Source: Clarireedia homoeocarpa (Eukaryota; Ascomycota; Leotiomycetes; Helotiales; Rutstroemiaceae). From it: 64,000 nucleotides of DNA. The stretch is taken from positions 124,001 through 188,000 of the forward strand of contig LNKV01000039.1 in assembly GCA_001465935.1 (NCBI GenBank). Reading direction: 5' to 3'. The position numbers and the translations under genes are program-made. Under the pieces are notes generated by a model, which searched no databases, was not told the origin of the DNA, and saw nothing but the letters and a program-made list of their open reading frames with translations. Positions 1-10,957 of this stretch are shown piece after piece. How positions within the stretch are numbered: position 1 is the stretch's first letter; each line of letters begins with the position of its first letter.

Positions 1-54
1 CCAATCGATTGGAATGAGTTGTGTCAGCACGGGTTAAATCACAGCATCGACATC

Positions 55-163
55 CAACATCAACATCAACATCAACATCAACATCAAACTTCAACATCAA
101 ACTTCAACATCAAACTTCAACATCAAACTTCAACATCAAACTTCAACATCAAACTTCAACATC
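55..163 (+). repeat. Tandem repeat in 5' leader of the HeLo-pseudokinase-protease gene
   Basis: A run of the hexamer AACATC (about 56-86) passes into about six copies of the 13-mer AAACTTCAACATC. It lies directly upstream of the start codon at 231, so it probably sits in the transcribed leader or core promoter. The repeat is stop-free in the frame of the downstream gene, which artificially extends the reading frame upstream; no ATG opens that extension. Confidence 0.9.
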
Positions 164-230
164 GCCATTAATACCAAACCCATTGCTTCTCTCAACACCC
201 ATCACAACCACTACCGCCGCCGCCGCCACC

Positions 231-3200
231 ATGGATCTCTTCAGTATGCCCACGACGGCGTTTCAGAGGCGGCTAACCAAAATGTATACCGACACCAAGA
301 ATATTTACGATTTTGTCAAAGAGCCAGTCAAAAATGCTGAAGATCCCGAACTTCAATCATTACATCGTAAATTGCGAATTCAGCAAAATCGCCTGGTATC
401 ATGGGGTTTGGAATGGTCCGATCCAACACAGTCACCTGATATCGATGAATCCATATCGCAAGCTGGACTTAGTGAACTAGTGGGGAGTGTAATGACTACC
501 ATCAAAGAGATTCTAGCTGAGGCTGAACCATTATGGCAATCTTCCAAGAGATTACCAGATGAACGTCCGTCGGAAAAGTCGGGCGACAAGAAAGTTCCCC
601 TAATACAATGGGATAAATCGAGGTTTGAGGATCTCATTCGAGATTTGACCATGTCGATCGATACTTTATACGATTTATCCAAGACTCGACAGTCGGCCAG
701 GGCGAAGGGCCTAGGTGCCAAGGCTTCAGAAGCTTCAAGTTCGAGGCAGAAGGTACCACTACTCGAAGAGAGACAGTTCGAATCGACGAGAATGTCAACA
801 CCTCAACAGATCGATCCAGCTACGCTCATTTGGCCAAAGGATTTGATGTTTTCATCCCATGGCCGGACGAAAACAGCGAATGAGTCCCGACAAATCGTCT
901 TCATGAGGAGGCCAGTCACCTCCTCTGATCTGAGAGCCACCATTGGGCAACCGCCACCTCCCGTGCCTATCCTTTTGGAATACGCTCCTTACGATCCAAT
1001 ATACTCCATCACCGGTATCACGCCATCCTTGACTCGATTCGAGAAACTATTCGCTGGACTGTCGCAAGCGTACTTTTCTACGAATAAACTACTGGTCGGT
1101 TTGCTTCGTCTGATTGGATATTATGAAGAAGCAGAGAACTCAAGGTTTTGTCTTTTATTTGCACTGCCAACCAACTTTGGCCCTGTGGATATCGAAAGTC
1201 CCAGTATGCAGATGCCTACGGTGAATACTCTGTCAGAACTCCTCATAAGCCCCGCCTACGAGCCCAGTTTGGAGGTTAAGTACCGGTTGGCCTACAATCT
1301 AGCCAACGCAGTATTCGATTTACATGCCAAGGGGATTGTTCATGGCAATCTTCTATCTTCCAATGTTCTCTTTATCGAACACCCTTCGTCTCGGCAACCC
1401 GTCGATCTGACACAAATTAATATGCGACATTCTTACTTGGGTTCTTATGATCTCTTTTCAGACAATGCAACAGATGGATCCGACTCGAGTTTGGCTAAAT
1501 CAAGCCTGTTATATCGGCATTCGCTCGATCCACGAATCACCAGCTACACCAACTTGACGACCGAAAGCAAATCGTTGGACCTGTACGGTCTTGCGATGAT
1601 CCTTCTTGAAATTGGTTTATGGAGTTCTTTATCAGAGCTTTTCCCAAGAGCCACCACTGTTCCCTCAAACCCCGTCGATGTACTAAAACATCTTGCATCT
1701 AGATGTGGTAGTATCTATGTCAAGGCAGTTCAAGCATGTTGGCGAGCACCAGAAGCCGAACTCTCGAGACAAGCAAGACCCGATGTCATGCATCAAAAGG
1801 TCTTCTGGAGTGTTTCCAAAGCTCTTGATGCATGCTGTGCAATTGATGAGGTTTCAGACTCTGATGACAATTCAGAGGGTGATAATGAGGCCCCAATGGT
1901 AGAAGCAACACCACTAAAGTTGGAGATTCCAACATCATACAGGAGAGAACCAAAGATTGAACTGAGTGGTGGGCAAGAAGCGGAGGTTGGCTGGCTGGAA
2001 CGACCAGCACAGCGGGAACAATCTCCCGAGAAAATAATCACGAATTGGTCCGAGAAACCATCCTATGGTAAGTGCGCTCTTTCGATCTCTATTTTACATA
2101 CTAATTATACTCCTAATGCAGTCGAGGCTGTCCAGACCACTGTCCAAACCAAGCCCCCCAAGCCTAAGCTGAAGACCTTCCCCGCTATCCGTATCAGTCA
2201 AGAGCATCTTAACTTTTGGCACACAAATATCATGCCCCATATTAACCACGTCCTTCGCGGCTTTTACAAGAAATACCCCGAATCGGTCGAGATATCACTC
2301 GAGTCTGTCGGCGAAACTTCCGCACAGACAAAACCTACCATCCTCGTCATTTGCACAAGTGTTAATAAAGTTCGCAGCATTTTGAAGAAGAGTCTCGTTT
2401 ACGATAAGGCTGTATATGGATTGAAGGTGTGCCGTGGAAAGGTAGTCAGATCAAGGAAGGATGGGGTGAAACGAAGCATGGCACATGGTGATGGAACAGA
2501 AGCGAGAAATATCGAACATCAAGAACGTCCACAAAATGGTGCTAGCATCGGCGCTTTTATTAACAATCATCATTTACCGCCTGTGTCATTAGGGGGTGTC
2601 ATCACAATCGATGATAAACCATACGGGATGTCCGTTCATCATATGCTCGACGATCCATCTGATGACGAAGAACCTTCCCCACCACCGCAAACCCGTCCAT
2701 CGGGACCCATTCTCCGTTCCTCTGCTCGTCCCCAATACCTCGAAATGCCAGATCTCTCACATTCCGAAACATCCTATTACTCTAGTGGTGAAGAAGAATA
2801 CATGTACACCCTTTCGGATTATTCCTCCTCATCCTCCTTCTCCGACTCGAACGAATCTGCCTACCCCTCCGAAGACGAAGATGACTCCGACGCCGAGTTC
2901 CCAACACTGGAACCAGGCGATACCCCACCGATCCCGCCTTCCCCATCTAACGTCCACAATTATCCCATCACCCAACCAGCCATGGATGACATCGATCCCG
3001 AATTCTATCCCGACCCAGAAACCCGTGACGAAGACCATCTCGATTCTTTCCTGCTCGGAAGTATATACACCACTTCTGGAATTAAGCGGCTAACACATGA
3101 AAACCTGACTCATGAGATAGACTGGGCCCTCTTCTCTTTCCTTCCCGAACGCGAACCCCATCCTTCTTCTTCTCCTGCCTCCTCTACTACCATCTCAGGC

Positions 3201-4217
3201 ATCGTCCCATTAACGCATCTTCCCGACCTCCCCGTCAAATGCACAGCCCGCACAAGCGGCACACAAACCGGACGCATCCTCCCCGCCATGTCAAGCCTAA
3301 AGATCTACGGACGGAAAACTCCAAGTGTAAGCTGGCAAGTCGCGGGCCGCATCGGTCTCCCTGGTGATAGCGGGGCATGGGTTGTAGAGCGAGATGGAGG
3401 AAGGGTCGCGGGAAGTGTGCTGGCTTGGAGTGAGAGGAAATGTGTAGGGTATATTTGTCCGATGTGGGTTACGATTTTGGATATTGCAGAGATGGTGAAG
3501 CCGAAAAGAGGGATTGGGTTGTTGGGAGCAGGAGAAGGGGAGTTGATTTGGAGTAAGGGGGTCGAGAAAGGGGCGAGGAAGGAGGTGAATGTGAAGGATT
3601 GGGCGAAGGTGGGTGGGGAGTTTGATGATGATGATTTTGAGATTGATGCTCCTGTTCATGCCCCTGGTAGAGGCCTGGGTGGCGATGCGGCGAGTGATAC
3701 ATTGTCTTTGACGGGTGATGATATCGAAGAGAGAATCGACAGAATTGTAGGATTTAAAACGGATGATGTAGCGTTATCGTCGGAAGAAGAAGATGAAGCT
3801 GATGATGAGGGTGAATTTGGATGTGGATATAGTGGATTTGGATACCACTACGATGACAACGAAGAAGGAGATGGAAAAGAGGAGGAGGAGGAGGAGGAAC
3901 CAGTTCTAGCATTAACAATAAACGAAGCATCCAAGAGAGAGAACAACCTTGGCGGCGTGAGGAATTTAAGTGGAGAAAACAGTCTGGTCGAGGGGCTGAA
4001 GGGACTGAGAATTGACGGGGGAGTTGTTGATGGAAGTGCTGCGGGGTTTGCAATTAAGGATGTGGGGGAAGCGAGGATAAAGACGCGGTCAGGTACGAGT
4101 GGGAGAGGTAGTGTGGGTTCAAGGAGGAGTTTTGGTAGTGCGGGGAGTATGGGAAGTATGGGGAGTATGGGTGCTGCTGGAGTAGGGACGAGAGTGGGTG
4201 TTAGGAGCTCGGCGTAG
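231..4217 (+). CDS. HeLo-like / pseudokinase / trypsin-like serine protease multidomain protein
   Basis: Start chosen at 231 because the ATG has a perfect Kozak context (GCCGCCACCATGG). One likely intron, 2068-2121 (GTAAGT...CTAATGCAG, 54 bp), is in frame and stop-free; spliced product about 1310 aa. Residue numbers are for the spliced form. Residues ~1-150 are helical and resemble HeLo-like/prion-inhibition domains (RLVSWGLEWSD). Residues ~245-535 have a protein-kinase-like fold, but the catalytic loop is HGNLLSSN (H371, no HRD) and no DFG is visible, so it is probably a pseudokinase. Residues ~633-740 carry a conserved fungal block (PTILVICTSVN). Residues ~753-1070 are a chymotrypsin-like protease: candidate His786 in SVHHML, Asp946 in IDWALF, Ser1029 in LPGDSGAWVV. 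The tail is acidic, then Gly/Ser/Met-rich. By analogy with fungal HeLo-type proteins, a role in regulated cell death or non-self response is inferred, not shown. Confidence 0.85.
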   Translation: MDLFSMPTTAFQRRLTKMYTDTKNIYDFVKEPVKNAEDPELQSLHRKLRIQQNRLVSWGLEWSDPTQSPDIDESISQAGLSELVGSVMTTIKEILAEAEPLWQSSKRLPDERPSEKSGDKKVPLIQWDKSRFEDLIRDLTMSIDTLYDLSKTRQSARAKGLGAKASEASSSRQKVPLLEERQFESTRMSTPQQIDPATLIWPKDLMFSSHGRTKTANESRQIVFMRRPVTSSDLRATIGQPPPPVPILLEYAPYDPIYSITGITPSLTRFEKLFAGLSQAYFSTNKLLVGLLRLIGYYEEAENSRFCLLFALPTNFGPVDIESPSMQMPTVNTLSELLISPAYEPSLEVKYRLAYNLANAVFDLHAKGIVHGNLLSSNVLFIEHPSSRQPVDLTQINMRHSYLGSYDLFSDNATDGSDSSLAKSSLLYRHSLDPRITSYTNLTTESKSLDLYGLAMILLEIGLWSSLSELFPRATTVPSNPVDVLKHLASRCGSIYVKAVQACWRAPEAELSRQARPDVMHQKVFWSVSKALDACCAIDEVSDSDDNSEGDNEAPMVEATPLKLEIPTSYRREPKIELSGGQEAEVGWLERPAQREQSPEKIITNWSEKPSYGKCALSISILHTNYTPNAVEAVQTTVQTKPPKPKLKTFPAIRISQEHLNFWHTNIMPHINHVLRGFYKKYPESVEISLESVGETSAQTKPTILVICTSVNKVRSILKKSLVYDKAVYGLKVCRGKVVRSRKDGVKRSMAHGDGTEARNIEHQERPQNGASIGAFINNHHLPPVSLGGVITIDDKPYGMSVHHMLDDPSDDEEPSPPPQTRPSGPILRSSARPQYLEMPDLSHSETSYYSSGEEEYMYTLSDYSSSSSFSDSNESAYPSEDEDDSDAEFPTLEPGDTPPIPPSPSNVHNYPITQPAMDDIDPEFYPDPETRDEDHLDSFLLGSIYTTSGIKRLTHENLTHEIDWALFSFLPEREPHPSSSPASSTTISGIVPLTHLPDLPVKCTARTSGTQTGRILPAMSSLKIYGRKTPSVSWQVAGRIGLPGDSGAWVVERDGGRVAGSVLAWSERKCVGYICPMWVTILDIAEMVKPKRGIGLLGAGEGELIWSKGVEKGARKEVNVKDWAKVGGEFDDDDFEIDAPVHAPGRGLGGDAASDTLSLTGDDIEERIDRIVGFKTDDVALSSEEEDEADDEGEFGCGYSGFGYHYDDNEEGDGKEEEEEEEPVLALTINEASKRENNLGGVRNLSGENSLVEGLKGLRIDGGVVDGSAAGFAIKDVGEARIKTRSGTSGRGSVGSRRSFGSAGSMGSMGSMGAAGVGTRVGVRSSA
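2068..2121 (+). other. In-frame 54-bp intron, retainable
   Basis: Donor GTAAGT, branch-like CTAAT and acceptor GCAG are all present. Length is a multiple of three without stops, so splicing or retention both give full-length protein differing by 18 residues between the pseudokinase and the middle domain. Confidence 0.75.
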
Positions 4218-5478
4218 GGGTTTGGTGGTTTAATAGCCGGTAGAAGGGAGGGAGTTGAAGAGGAGAAGAAGGAAAATAGGGAATGTGGTATTGGGTGTAG
4301 AGGATGAAGAGGAAGAAAAATTCTTGTCTATATTTACTTATATCCATTATTTCATTTGACTGGTTGATGATCTGGGATCAACTGGGCTGGGTTGAAAAAC
4401 GTAAATCTCTAATATATGGCTTTAGTGTAGGACGACTTGGAGATGGAGACTAAGATGCAATGAAATAATATATTCTCTTCTCTCTCTCTCTCTCTGTTTA
4501 CTTCACTACGTACTTTTGTTCCTTCATTTCGTGGCTCTTATCATTGCTGTAGTATCTACTACATCACTATTCATTACTATACCCATTTCTCCCCCATTTC
4601 TTTCTTCTTCTTCTCCTTCTCCATTTACTCTCCTTGTTTTTACTCTCATATAAATCCTCTCTCTCATTCCTCTCATCCACTTTCATCCCATCCCATCCCA
4701 CCCATCCCAAACAACCCCATCAACTCAATCATCCATCCCCCACCACTCCACACCACTCCAATACCAAACATACTGTACCCTCCTTCCTTTCTTCTTTCTT
4801 TCTTTCCTTCCTTCCTCTACAATACATGCGTACATACATGCATGTATAACCCGAATTGAATTGAGTTGAATTGCCTACCAATATCGATATACAACTACCC
4901 CACCTACCTACCTGCCTCCATAACCCCCCCTCCCCTCTCCCCCTCTCCCCCGCCCCCAACCTTAAAAAAAGTATCTGCGTGTATCTACACCTACATCCAC
5001 ATCTACATATACAAACAAGTACTATGAAGCCAAATATAAGCCCAAGCCCAGATTGTCACTTCTCCCGAAGTGGCGTGCGTCACTTTTTGTGGTTTCGCAA
5101 GTACGGAATGATTGATGAGTGAGTGAGTGAGTGAGTGAGTGAGTCGAAGAGATAGATAGTGCGCTGATGATGACGACTAGCATGAAATACATACATACAG
5201 ACAAATGAGCAGAATCGTTTTCAGTTTCAGTTTCGTTTATATTGTACTTTCTCGGGAATTACGACTTGAACCCTCTTTTTCATTCGTTTTGATCTATATT
5301 ACTTACTCGTCCATGTATTGCTGTATTATATCAACTGATGATACATGATATGATATCACTAGCAGCAGATCCACGTCTCAGCAAGCAAACATCTAGTAGA
5401 TATATCCATCACATCTAACCCCTCCACTTCAACCCCAAAGCCCCCACCACCTAACCAACATCTCACTTCCTCCGCATT
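4218..5478. other. Intergenic, convergent 3' regions
   Basis: Non-coding interval between two convergent genes. It is pyrimidine-rich with a (CT)n run at about 4473-4496 and a (GAGT)n run of about seven copies at 5117-5144. No ORF with family resemblance was seen. Confidence 0.7.
5117..5144. repeat. (GAGT)n microsatellite
   Basis: Seven consecutive GAGT tetramers in the intergenic space downstream of the arginyl-tRNA synthetase gene. Confidence 0.95.
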
Positions 5479-7722
5479 CTACATCCTCTCCACAGGACTC
5501 AATCCCAACAGCCTCATGCCATTCCACAACACCCCCCTCGCCGCATCATAAAGCGCCATTCTTGCCTTCATAATCTCTCTCTCACTGCCCACAATCCTGA
5601 GATGATCATAGCTCGAACTCAAACTATGCGTCATCTTAAACAGATACGTCAGGATCGTCGTCGGCTCTAGCGTCTTTAGTGTATTCTGCACCACATCTGG
5701 GTACTGCGAGAGCATCCTGATGAGATTTTGAGCGTGGGGTTCGGTTAAGAGTGAGAGGTCTGCGGAGGCGATTTCGTCTTCGGAGAGCGCGGCTTTGCGG
5801 TGAATGGAGCAGAGACGGGCGTGTGCGTATTGCAGGTAGGGACCAGTATCGCCTTCGAAGGAGGTCATGGCGTCCATGTTGAAGGTGTAGTTGTTGATTC
5901 TATGAGCGTTAGTAAATAGTACAAGCTAAATTTAGAGGGAGAGAACTGGGATTCTAAATCTGCGGGTGAAACAAATCTTACCGTTTTCCACTCATATCCT
6001 GGACCATGACTGAACTGATACCAAGAATATCAGCTGTTGCCAATGGATCGGCGACCTGTTCGTATTTCGACTCGTTCTTCCTCATGACCTCATGCATCTT
6101 CTCGCCCACATCTCTCAAGATATCATCCAAAAACTTGACCGTTCCTCGACGAGTACTCATTCCCAATACCAAACCGAAGTTGATGTGTTGACATTTGGCG
6201 CGGAGATCCTTGTAGCCGATCAATTCGACAATCTTGAATAATTGTTGCAAGTGAAGCTCTTGGTCTGAAGCTACGACATAGATCATGTGATCAAAATGAT
6301 ACTTGTCTTCACGTTGTAACAGTTCACTAATATCTCGAGTGAGATACAGTGCAGTGCCATCCTTTCTCTTTACGATAGCCTTGCCTAGACCCTTGCCAAT
6401 CTTTCCTGGAACGTGTTTGGTGAAGTCAACGATCATAGCACCTTGCGATTCTTCCGCAATACCCATTTCCTCCATCTTCTTTGCTGTGCTGTCCATTCGT
6501 TCTTGTTTGACCTGGGATTCTCCAGAGTACTCATCGAAGTGAATGTTCAGTCGAGCGTAAGTTTCCCTGTATCTTTTGATACTCAGATCACGGAATCGAG
6601 ACCATTGTGCGATTGCCTTCTCGTCATTTTCCGTCATGGCTTTGAAGTATCGACGAGCGCGTTCGTCCACACCCTCATTTCTAAGTTCCGACGCATCTTT
6701 CCCCTCTGCTTCCAAAGTCTTGATTTGTTCTTGTTCGGCGCCCATATCTTGATTGATCTTGACATAAATTTCGAACAAATGATTAATAGGATCTGCCAGT
6801 AAAGCCTCCTCGTTCCCGTACTTTTCATATCCCAAGGCCAACAGTCCGTATTGCTTGCCCCAGTCACCAAGATAATTGATTCGAACAACATCCCATCCAG
6901 CTCCATCGTAAAGATTCGACAAGAAACCTCCAATAATTGTACTTCGAAGATGGCCGGCGTGGAAGGGTTTGGCGATGTTTGGGGAGGAAAATTCGACAAT
7001 GATTCTCTTTTGTCCCTTGGAAGGATCTTGAGGGTCTTTCAGCCCTAGATTTTTGTTTTGACCAAAAGTGTGTTTGCGCTGGAGGACGGAAGGAATCAAG
7101 AGTTGCGCGAGTTTGTCGACTTTGAAGAAGAATTGGAGATAGGGACCATTGACGGTTGGTTTGTGAACAAGAGGCGATTCAGGGAACTGTTGGGCAGCAG
7201 AAGTTAGGAATCAATTATGAGCATTACAGGTTGCGGAAAGGATACCTTTGCAGCCCACTCCTCTGCCAACTCGTTTGGCTTCTTGCCCTTAACTCGCAGC
7301 GCAGGTATAGGGAGAACCAAGTCGCCCTTATCCAAAGTGTTTGTCCATTGCAAGGAAGGATAGATTATGGCAGAGTCTACGCCAGTAATATCGGCGAGAA
7401 TAGAGGTAAGATGCGCTCGATACACATCGGTTGGATTACAGTCGGGGTAACACCCAGGATATGTTGGTAGAGGTTCGGACAGGTCTAAAGCTTTAAGCTT
7501 CTCCTCCAGGAAGTTGGATGATACGTCGCTAGTTGTTGCTGCCATTTTGAAATGTTGTGTGGTAGAAAATGTGCGAAAAGAATTGTAGAAGCGGGGTGTT
7601 TTTGCAGTCAATCGAGGGGTAGTTTTGATCGAAGCGGGTAGCTGTAGGAATCTTAGGCAAGGCTGTGCACCTGCATGCGCTGAACGTTTCAATAGGAAAT
7701 AGAGGGAAAAGGTGAAGCTCAT
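5479..7722 (-). CDS. Arginyl-tRNA synthetase, cytosolic/mitochondrial
   Basis: Class I aminoacyl-tRNA synthetase charging tRNA-Arg. Exons on the minus strand: 7722-7246, 7186-5982, 5899-5479 (introns 59 and 82 bp; donors GTATCC and GTAAGA), 700 aa, full length for the family. The HIGH motif is the HAGH in SSPNIAKPFHAGHLRST; the KMSK-equivalent loop reads GMSTRRGTVKFLDD; the C-terminal DALR-type anticodon-binding domain starts near the exon 2/3 junction (QDMSGKR / INNYTFNMDA) and ends ARGVLWNGMRLLGLSPVERM. The first ~59 residues are basic/hydroxylated and look like a mitochondrial presequence (RFYNSFRTFSTTQ). A second Met at 7545 would start a cytosolic form, so one gene may serve both compartments through alternative starts. 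Identity is very secure; the dual targeting is inference. Confidence 0.97.
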
Positions 7723-9016
7723 ATATATGAGATGGATGAATTGCGAGAGAATGAAGATATACTTCTTCTTTTCTGCTCACTTCTTATGGCTAGAGGGGCT
7801 GGGTCATTGGTTGAAACGAGGAGTACAATGTTCGATTGTGACTCAAAGGGAACAAAATTTTGCTGAGGCTGGTGAGACGGTTCATCTCTGTGGTTGGTGG
7901 GTGGCTGATGGATGGTGATTGTGGTTGGTACCTGTGGCTGTGTTTTGGTGCCTTGATGTTTCAGCCCTGAGTGTCATGGGGATCCGTTCATTCTGCCACA
8001 CATAAATCACGTGCCGTGACCGAGATGTGGTTCACCGCCTTCATTTTGGAGCATTGAAATTACACTCGATGTTACTGTTACTTCCACTATCTTTTCCTTT
8101 TCAACTGCAACGCGTCTTAGTTTTGAAGCTTCTTGACACTATACATAACATTGAGCTCAAGTGGGCTCGAAGCGCGACCCAACTATGACGCGTCTTAATC
8201 ATATATTGGCGGGTGCGGGACGAAGAGCCCTTGGCTCGGGTTGGGGATTATCTTTGCTGGCAAAGCCATCCTACAAGAGAAGTCGGAGTCTTCTCAAAAG
8301 ATTCTAGAGGAAACAGTAAATGCCTGTTGTGTTACTAGTTACACCAAATGTCTGGGAAATTCTGTTGAGAAATATAGCTGTTCCTCGATCTTGATGTTGT
8401 TCTTATGAACCTCTTTGTTCCCGATATTCACATTTCGTCCAACCGCTCTGATCATATTTCCTCCTCTTCCTTTCTTCTCCTGGAATCTCTAATGTCTCTT
8501 TCTTTTTCTATTCTTCTCAGATGGCTTCTTTGTTGATCTCTGTCAAAGACTATCAAAGTCAAAGTCCATCTCGGAATGGATCACGTCTTGTCTACAGCAC
8601 TTTCATAAAAATAATATTCATTATTTAATATTTCTATAGAAAGATTGTCTGCAACAGTACCTGATAGAATGCTCTTTTTCAACGCCTTTTTGCAGATCAT
8701 ATGAAAATGTCTGCTTCAAAGTTACCTCTCCATTGTCCTTGATATCTTCTCCAGTTATCTAATGACACCGAAACGCAACCAAGCCACCCAAAAAGCAACA
8801 AAAACCAAAAAAAAAACCCAAAAACAAAAACAAACGAAAACATGGTATGTACTTTCGTGAGAAAGAAGTCTAATGACCTGTACCATATAGGAAATCCTTG
8901 ACCCAAAACAGACGACCCACCCCATATTCCCAAAACTCAAATAATAATACTGTAACTTGCAGACGCACTACCCCGCATCTTGGTACTCGGCACCCGAACA
9001 TAGTCTTCAACTCCAT
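7723..9016. other. Intergenic region between argRS and velvet gene
   Basis: Upstream region of the arginyl-tRNA synthetase and 3' flank of the velvet gene. It has A-rich and T-rich runs (for example near 8790-8830) and no recognisable coding signal. Confidence 0.65.
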
Positions 9017-9557
9017 CTAATGAGCTGGAGCAGGAACGTCCTGTCCGTCATCACGAAGCATACGGATGAAGACTCGTTCTTGGGAATCTATTCATGTTAG
9101 TTACATGCACTTCCAAAATGCCTTTTGTTGACTCACTGGGTCGAGAATAGTTTGGACCTGAGTCTTCCACGACGATTGAACGAGTATCCACCTGCTCATC
9201 GCATACAACCGCACCATCTGGACCAGATTCTGGAGAATAGTCCATTCTCATCAAGCTGACTCTCAGACGATATCGGCCGGGGTGGTGAATCACAAGATCT
9301 GGGAAGAAAAAGTATGCTTGATCGCGAACGCCTCGGGATCTGGATTGGGCGATTGGATGCGCTGAGTCTGCCATCTTCCCATCCATCTGATCATACAGAA
9401 CTTCGCCGCTGGAGTAATGGAGTAAGGTCACGACGGTCCAATATCCCGCAAGATGCTCATAAAGGTCATGCTCACTGGCGAGACAAATGACAAGTGGAGG
9501 ATAGAGGACAGCCCCGGGGCGAGCTCGTGCCGGAGGTTGAACCGCAATTGCCAACAT
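9017..9557 (-). CDS. Short velvet-domain regulator
   Basis: Fungal velvet factors are DNA-binding/partner proteins linking development and secondary metabolism. Two exons: 9557-9137 and 9087-9017 (intron 49 bp, GTGAGT...ATAG), 163 aa. The N-terminus opens straight into the domain (QPPARARPGAVLYPPLVICL), followed by the YFFFPDLVIHHPGRYRLRVS core and, after the intron, the C-terminal block SQERVFIRMLRDDGQDVPAP. The protein is much shorter than VeA or VelC homologues and has almost nothing outside the domain. I cannot assign it to VeA, VelB, VosA or VelC; a lineage-specific extra paralogue is possible. An extra upstream exon cannot be excluded, but the ATG at 9557 has an acceptable context. It is flanked upstream by a 9-kb gene-poor interval. 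Confidence 0.85.
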
Positions 9558-10957
9558 TGTGATTAGATAAGATATTGCTGCTTTAGTCTCGACTTTTTAT
9601 GATGGAGAATTAGAGATAGTTTCGAAACTAGTGGCGGGGCAGCAACTTTCGAATGGTGATATTTAGATTCTATTCTCAAATCTTATTGCCTAGTCAGTGG
9701 TTGAACAATTTTGAGGTATGAAAACTCGCATACGAGAATCCAAGGTATGTGAAGCTGGATGCAATACCTATGAAGCGAAGATGGTTGATTGTGGTCGAGG
9801 AAACTCTCCTGCTGTGAAATTCGAAGATGTATTCAAAGCCGGATGATTCGGGTGGTGATGATGTGATGCTGATGTTGATGATAGACTTCATAGGAACGTG
9901 GATGAGAAACGCTCCTTATATCTTCATTTCTCCATCATTCGCAGAAGCAACGTGAGGCTGATTCACCCAAGGAAGTTTCCAGGATGACAACATTCGTTCT
10001 TCAATTCCGACAATTGAGAATAAGATCTTGGGTGGACAATTCTGCTCGCGGGTCGACATCCGCTTTTGTTCGATGACCAGTCACAGCATTAACTTTGAGA
10101 AAAGGTTCAGCGCTGACCCACAGGTTAGAACTATGATAACCTGATTCCCTCACGGGTAATTCCTCCAAGTGCCATTTTATTTTATTTTCTTTTAACTCTC
10201 GGACTATTCTTTCAAGGATGCAAGGGCTGTCCACGCGCATCATGTGTGTGTTTTAGAAAGGGGATGCCACAAAATAGGCTGGTTCTTTTCGGCAATCTAT
10301 GAAACACAAAGATCTAGTGGGCACCTAGATACCATACATTTGACCCAAACCCAAGAGAGCGGTTCCAATAGCATTTGTGTCGCAAACCCTGCCAAATCGG
10401 TTTGCTACAGCAGTGATGGACAGGGGGTCTGCGGGGCATCTCTCGGTTCGTGTGCTGACATTTCGACTAGGAGAGAATGATATCTTATCGGGATTATACT
10501 TTGCGGAATCCCTAGGATTTCTTACTTCGTGGCTCCGACTGTGAATTCGTCGGCTCCACTATCCATTCTCTAGTCAGTGCTGGGCCGAAGCCTTTATCTT
10601 ACAGCAGATCGGATCACATTTTGACAGAAGATGGACTAAGTGGTTAGGATACCTTTTCTTCAACTCAATTGCTCTTCTACTAACATGAACGAATTCTAGC
10701 TCTTCTTCTGTCGAAGGATTTGGGAGATTAGTGCTGATTTGGGCACAAGATTTCGTGGCTGATCACCTTAACCGATGTAAGAATATCCCTGTAAGACTGC
10801 TTAGATCAAGATATGTGGGTATGAGATCGTGTTAAAATACCCCTGATGACCTGAAATCCTGTTACCGCGGAGTAGGTGATTGGTCTCAGCCAGGATTAAT
10901 TTTGGGTCCCGTCCGGCCTTTGGAGCAAACTCTTGGGATTTCGGATTTATTTACATT
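9558..10957. other. Gene-poor interval, promoter side of velvet gene
   Basis: Only short overlapping reading frames on both strands; none shows domain resemblance or credible splice structure. It probably includes the promoter of the minus-strand velvet gene. Confidence 0.6.

Noticed and set aside
21..230. In-frame upstream extension of the HeLo-pseudokinase-protease frame
   Set aside because: It has no ATG, is pure tandem repeat in sequence, and the ATG at 231 has a perfect Kozak context.
2596..3093. 165-codon alternative frame inside the protease module
   Set aside because: Pro/Thr/His-rich shadow of the real frame; no start context or domain.
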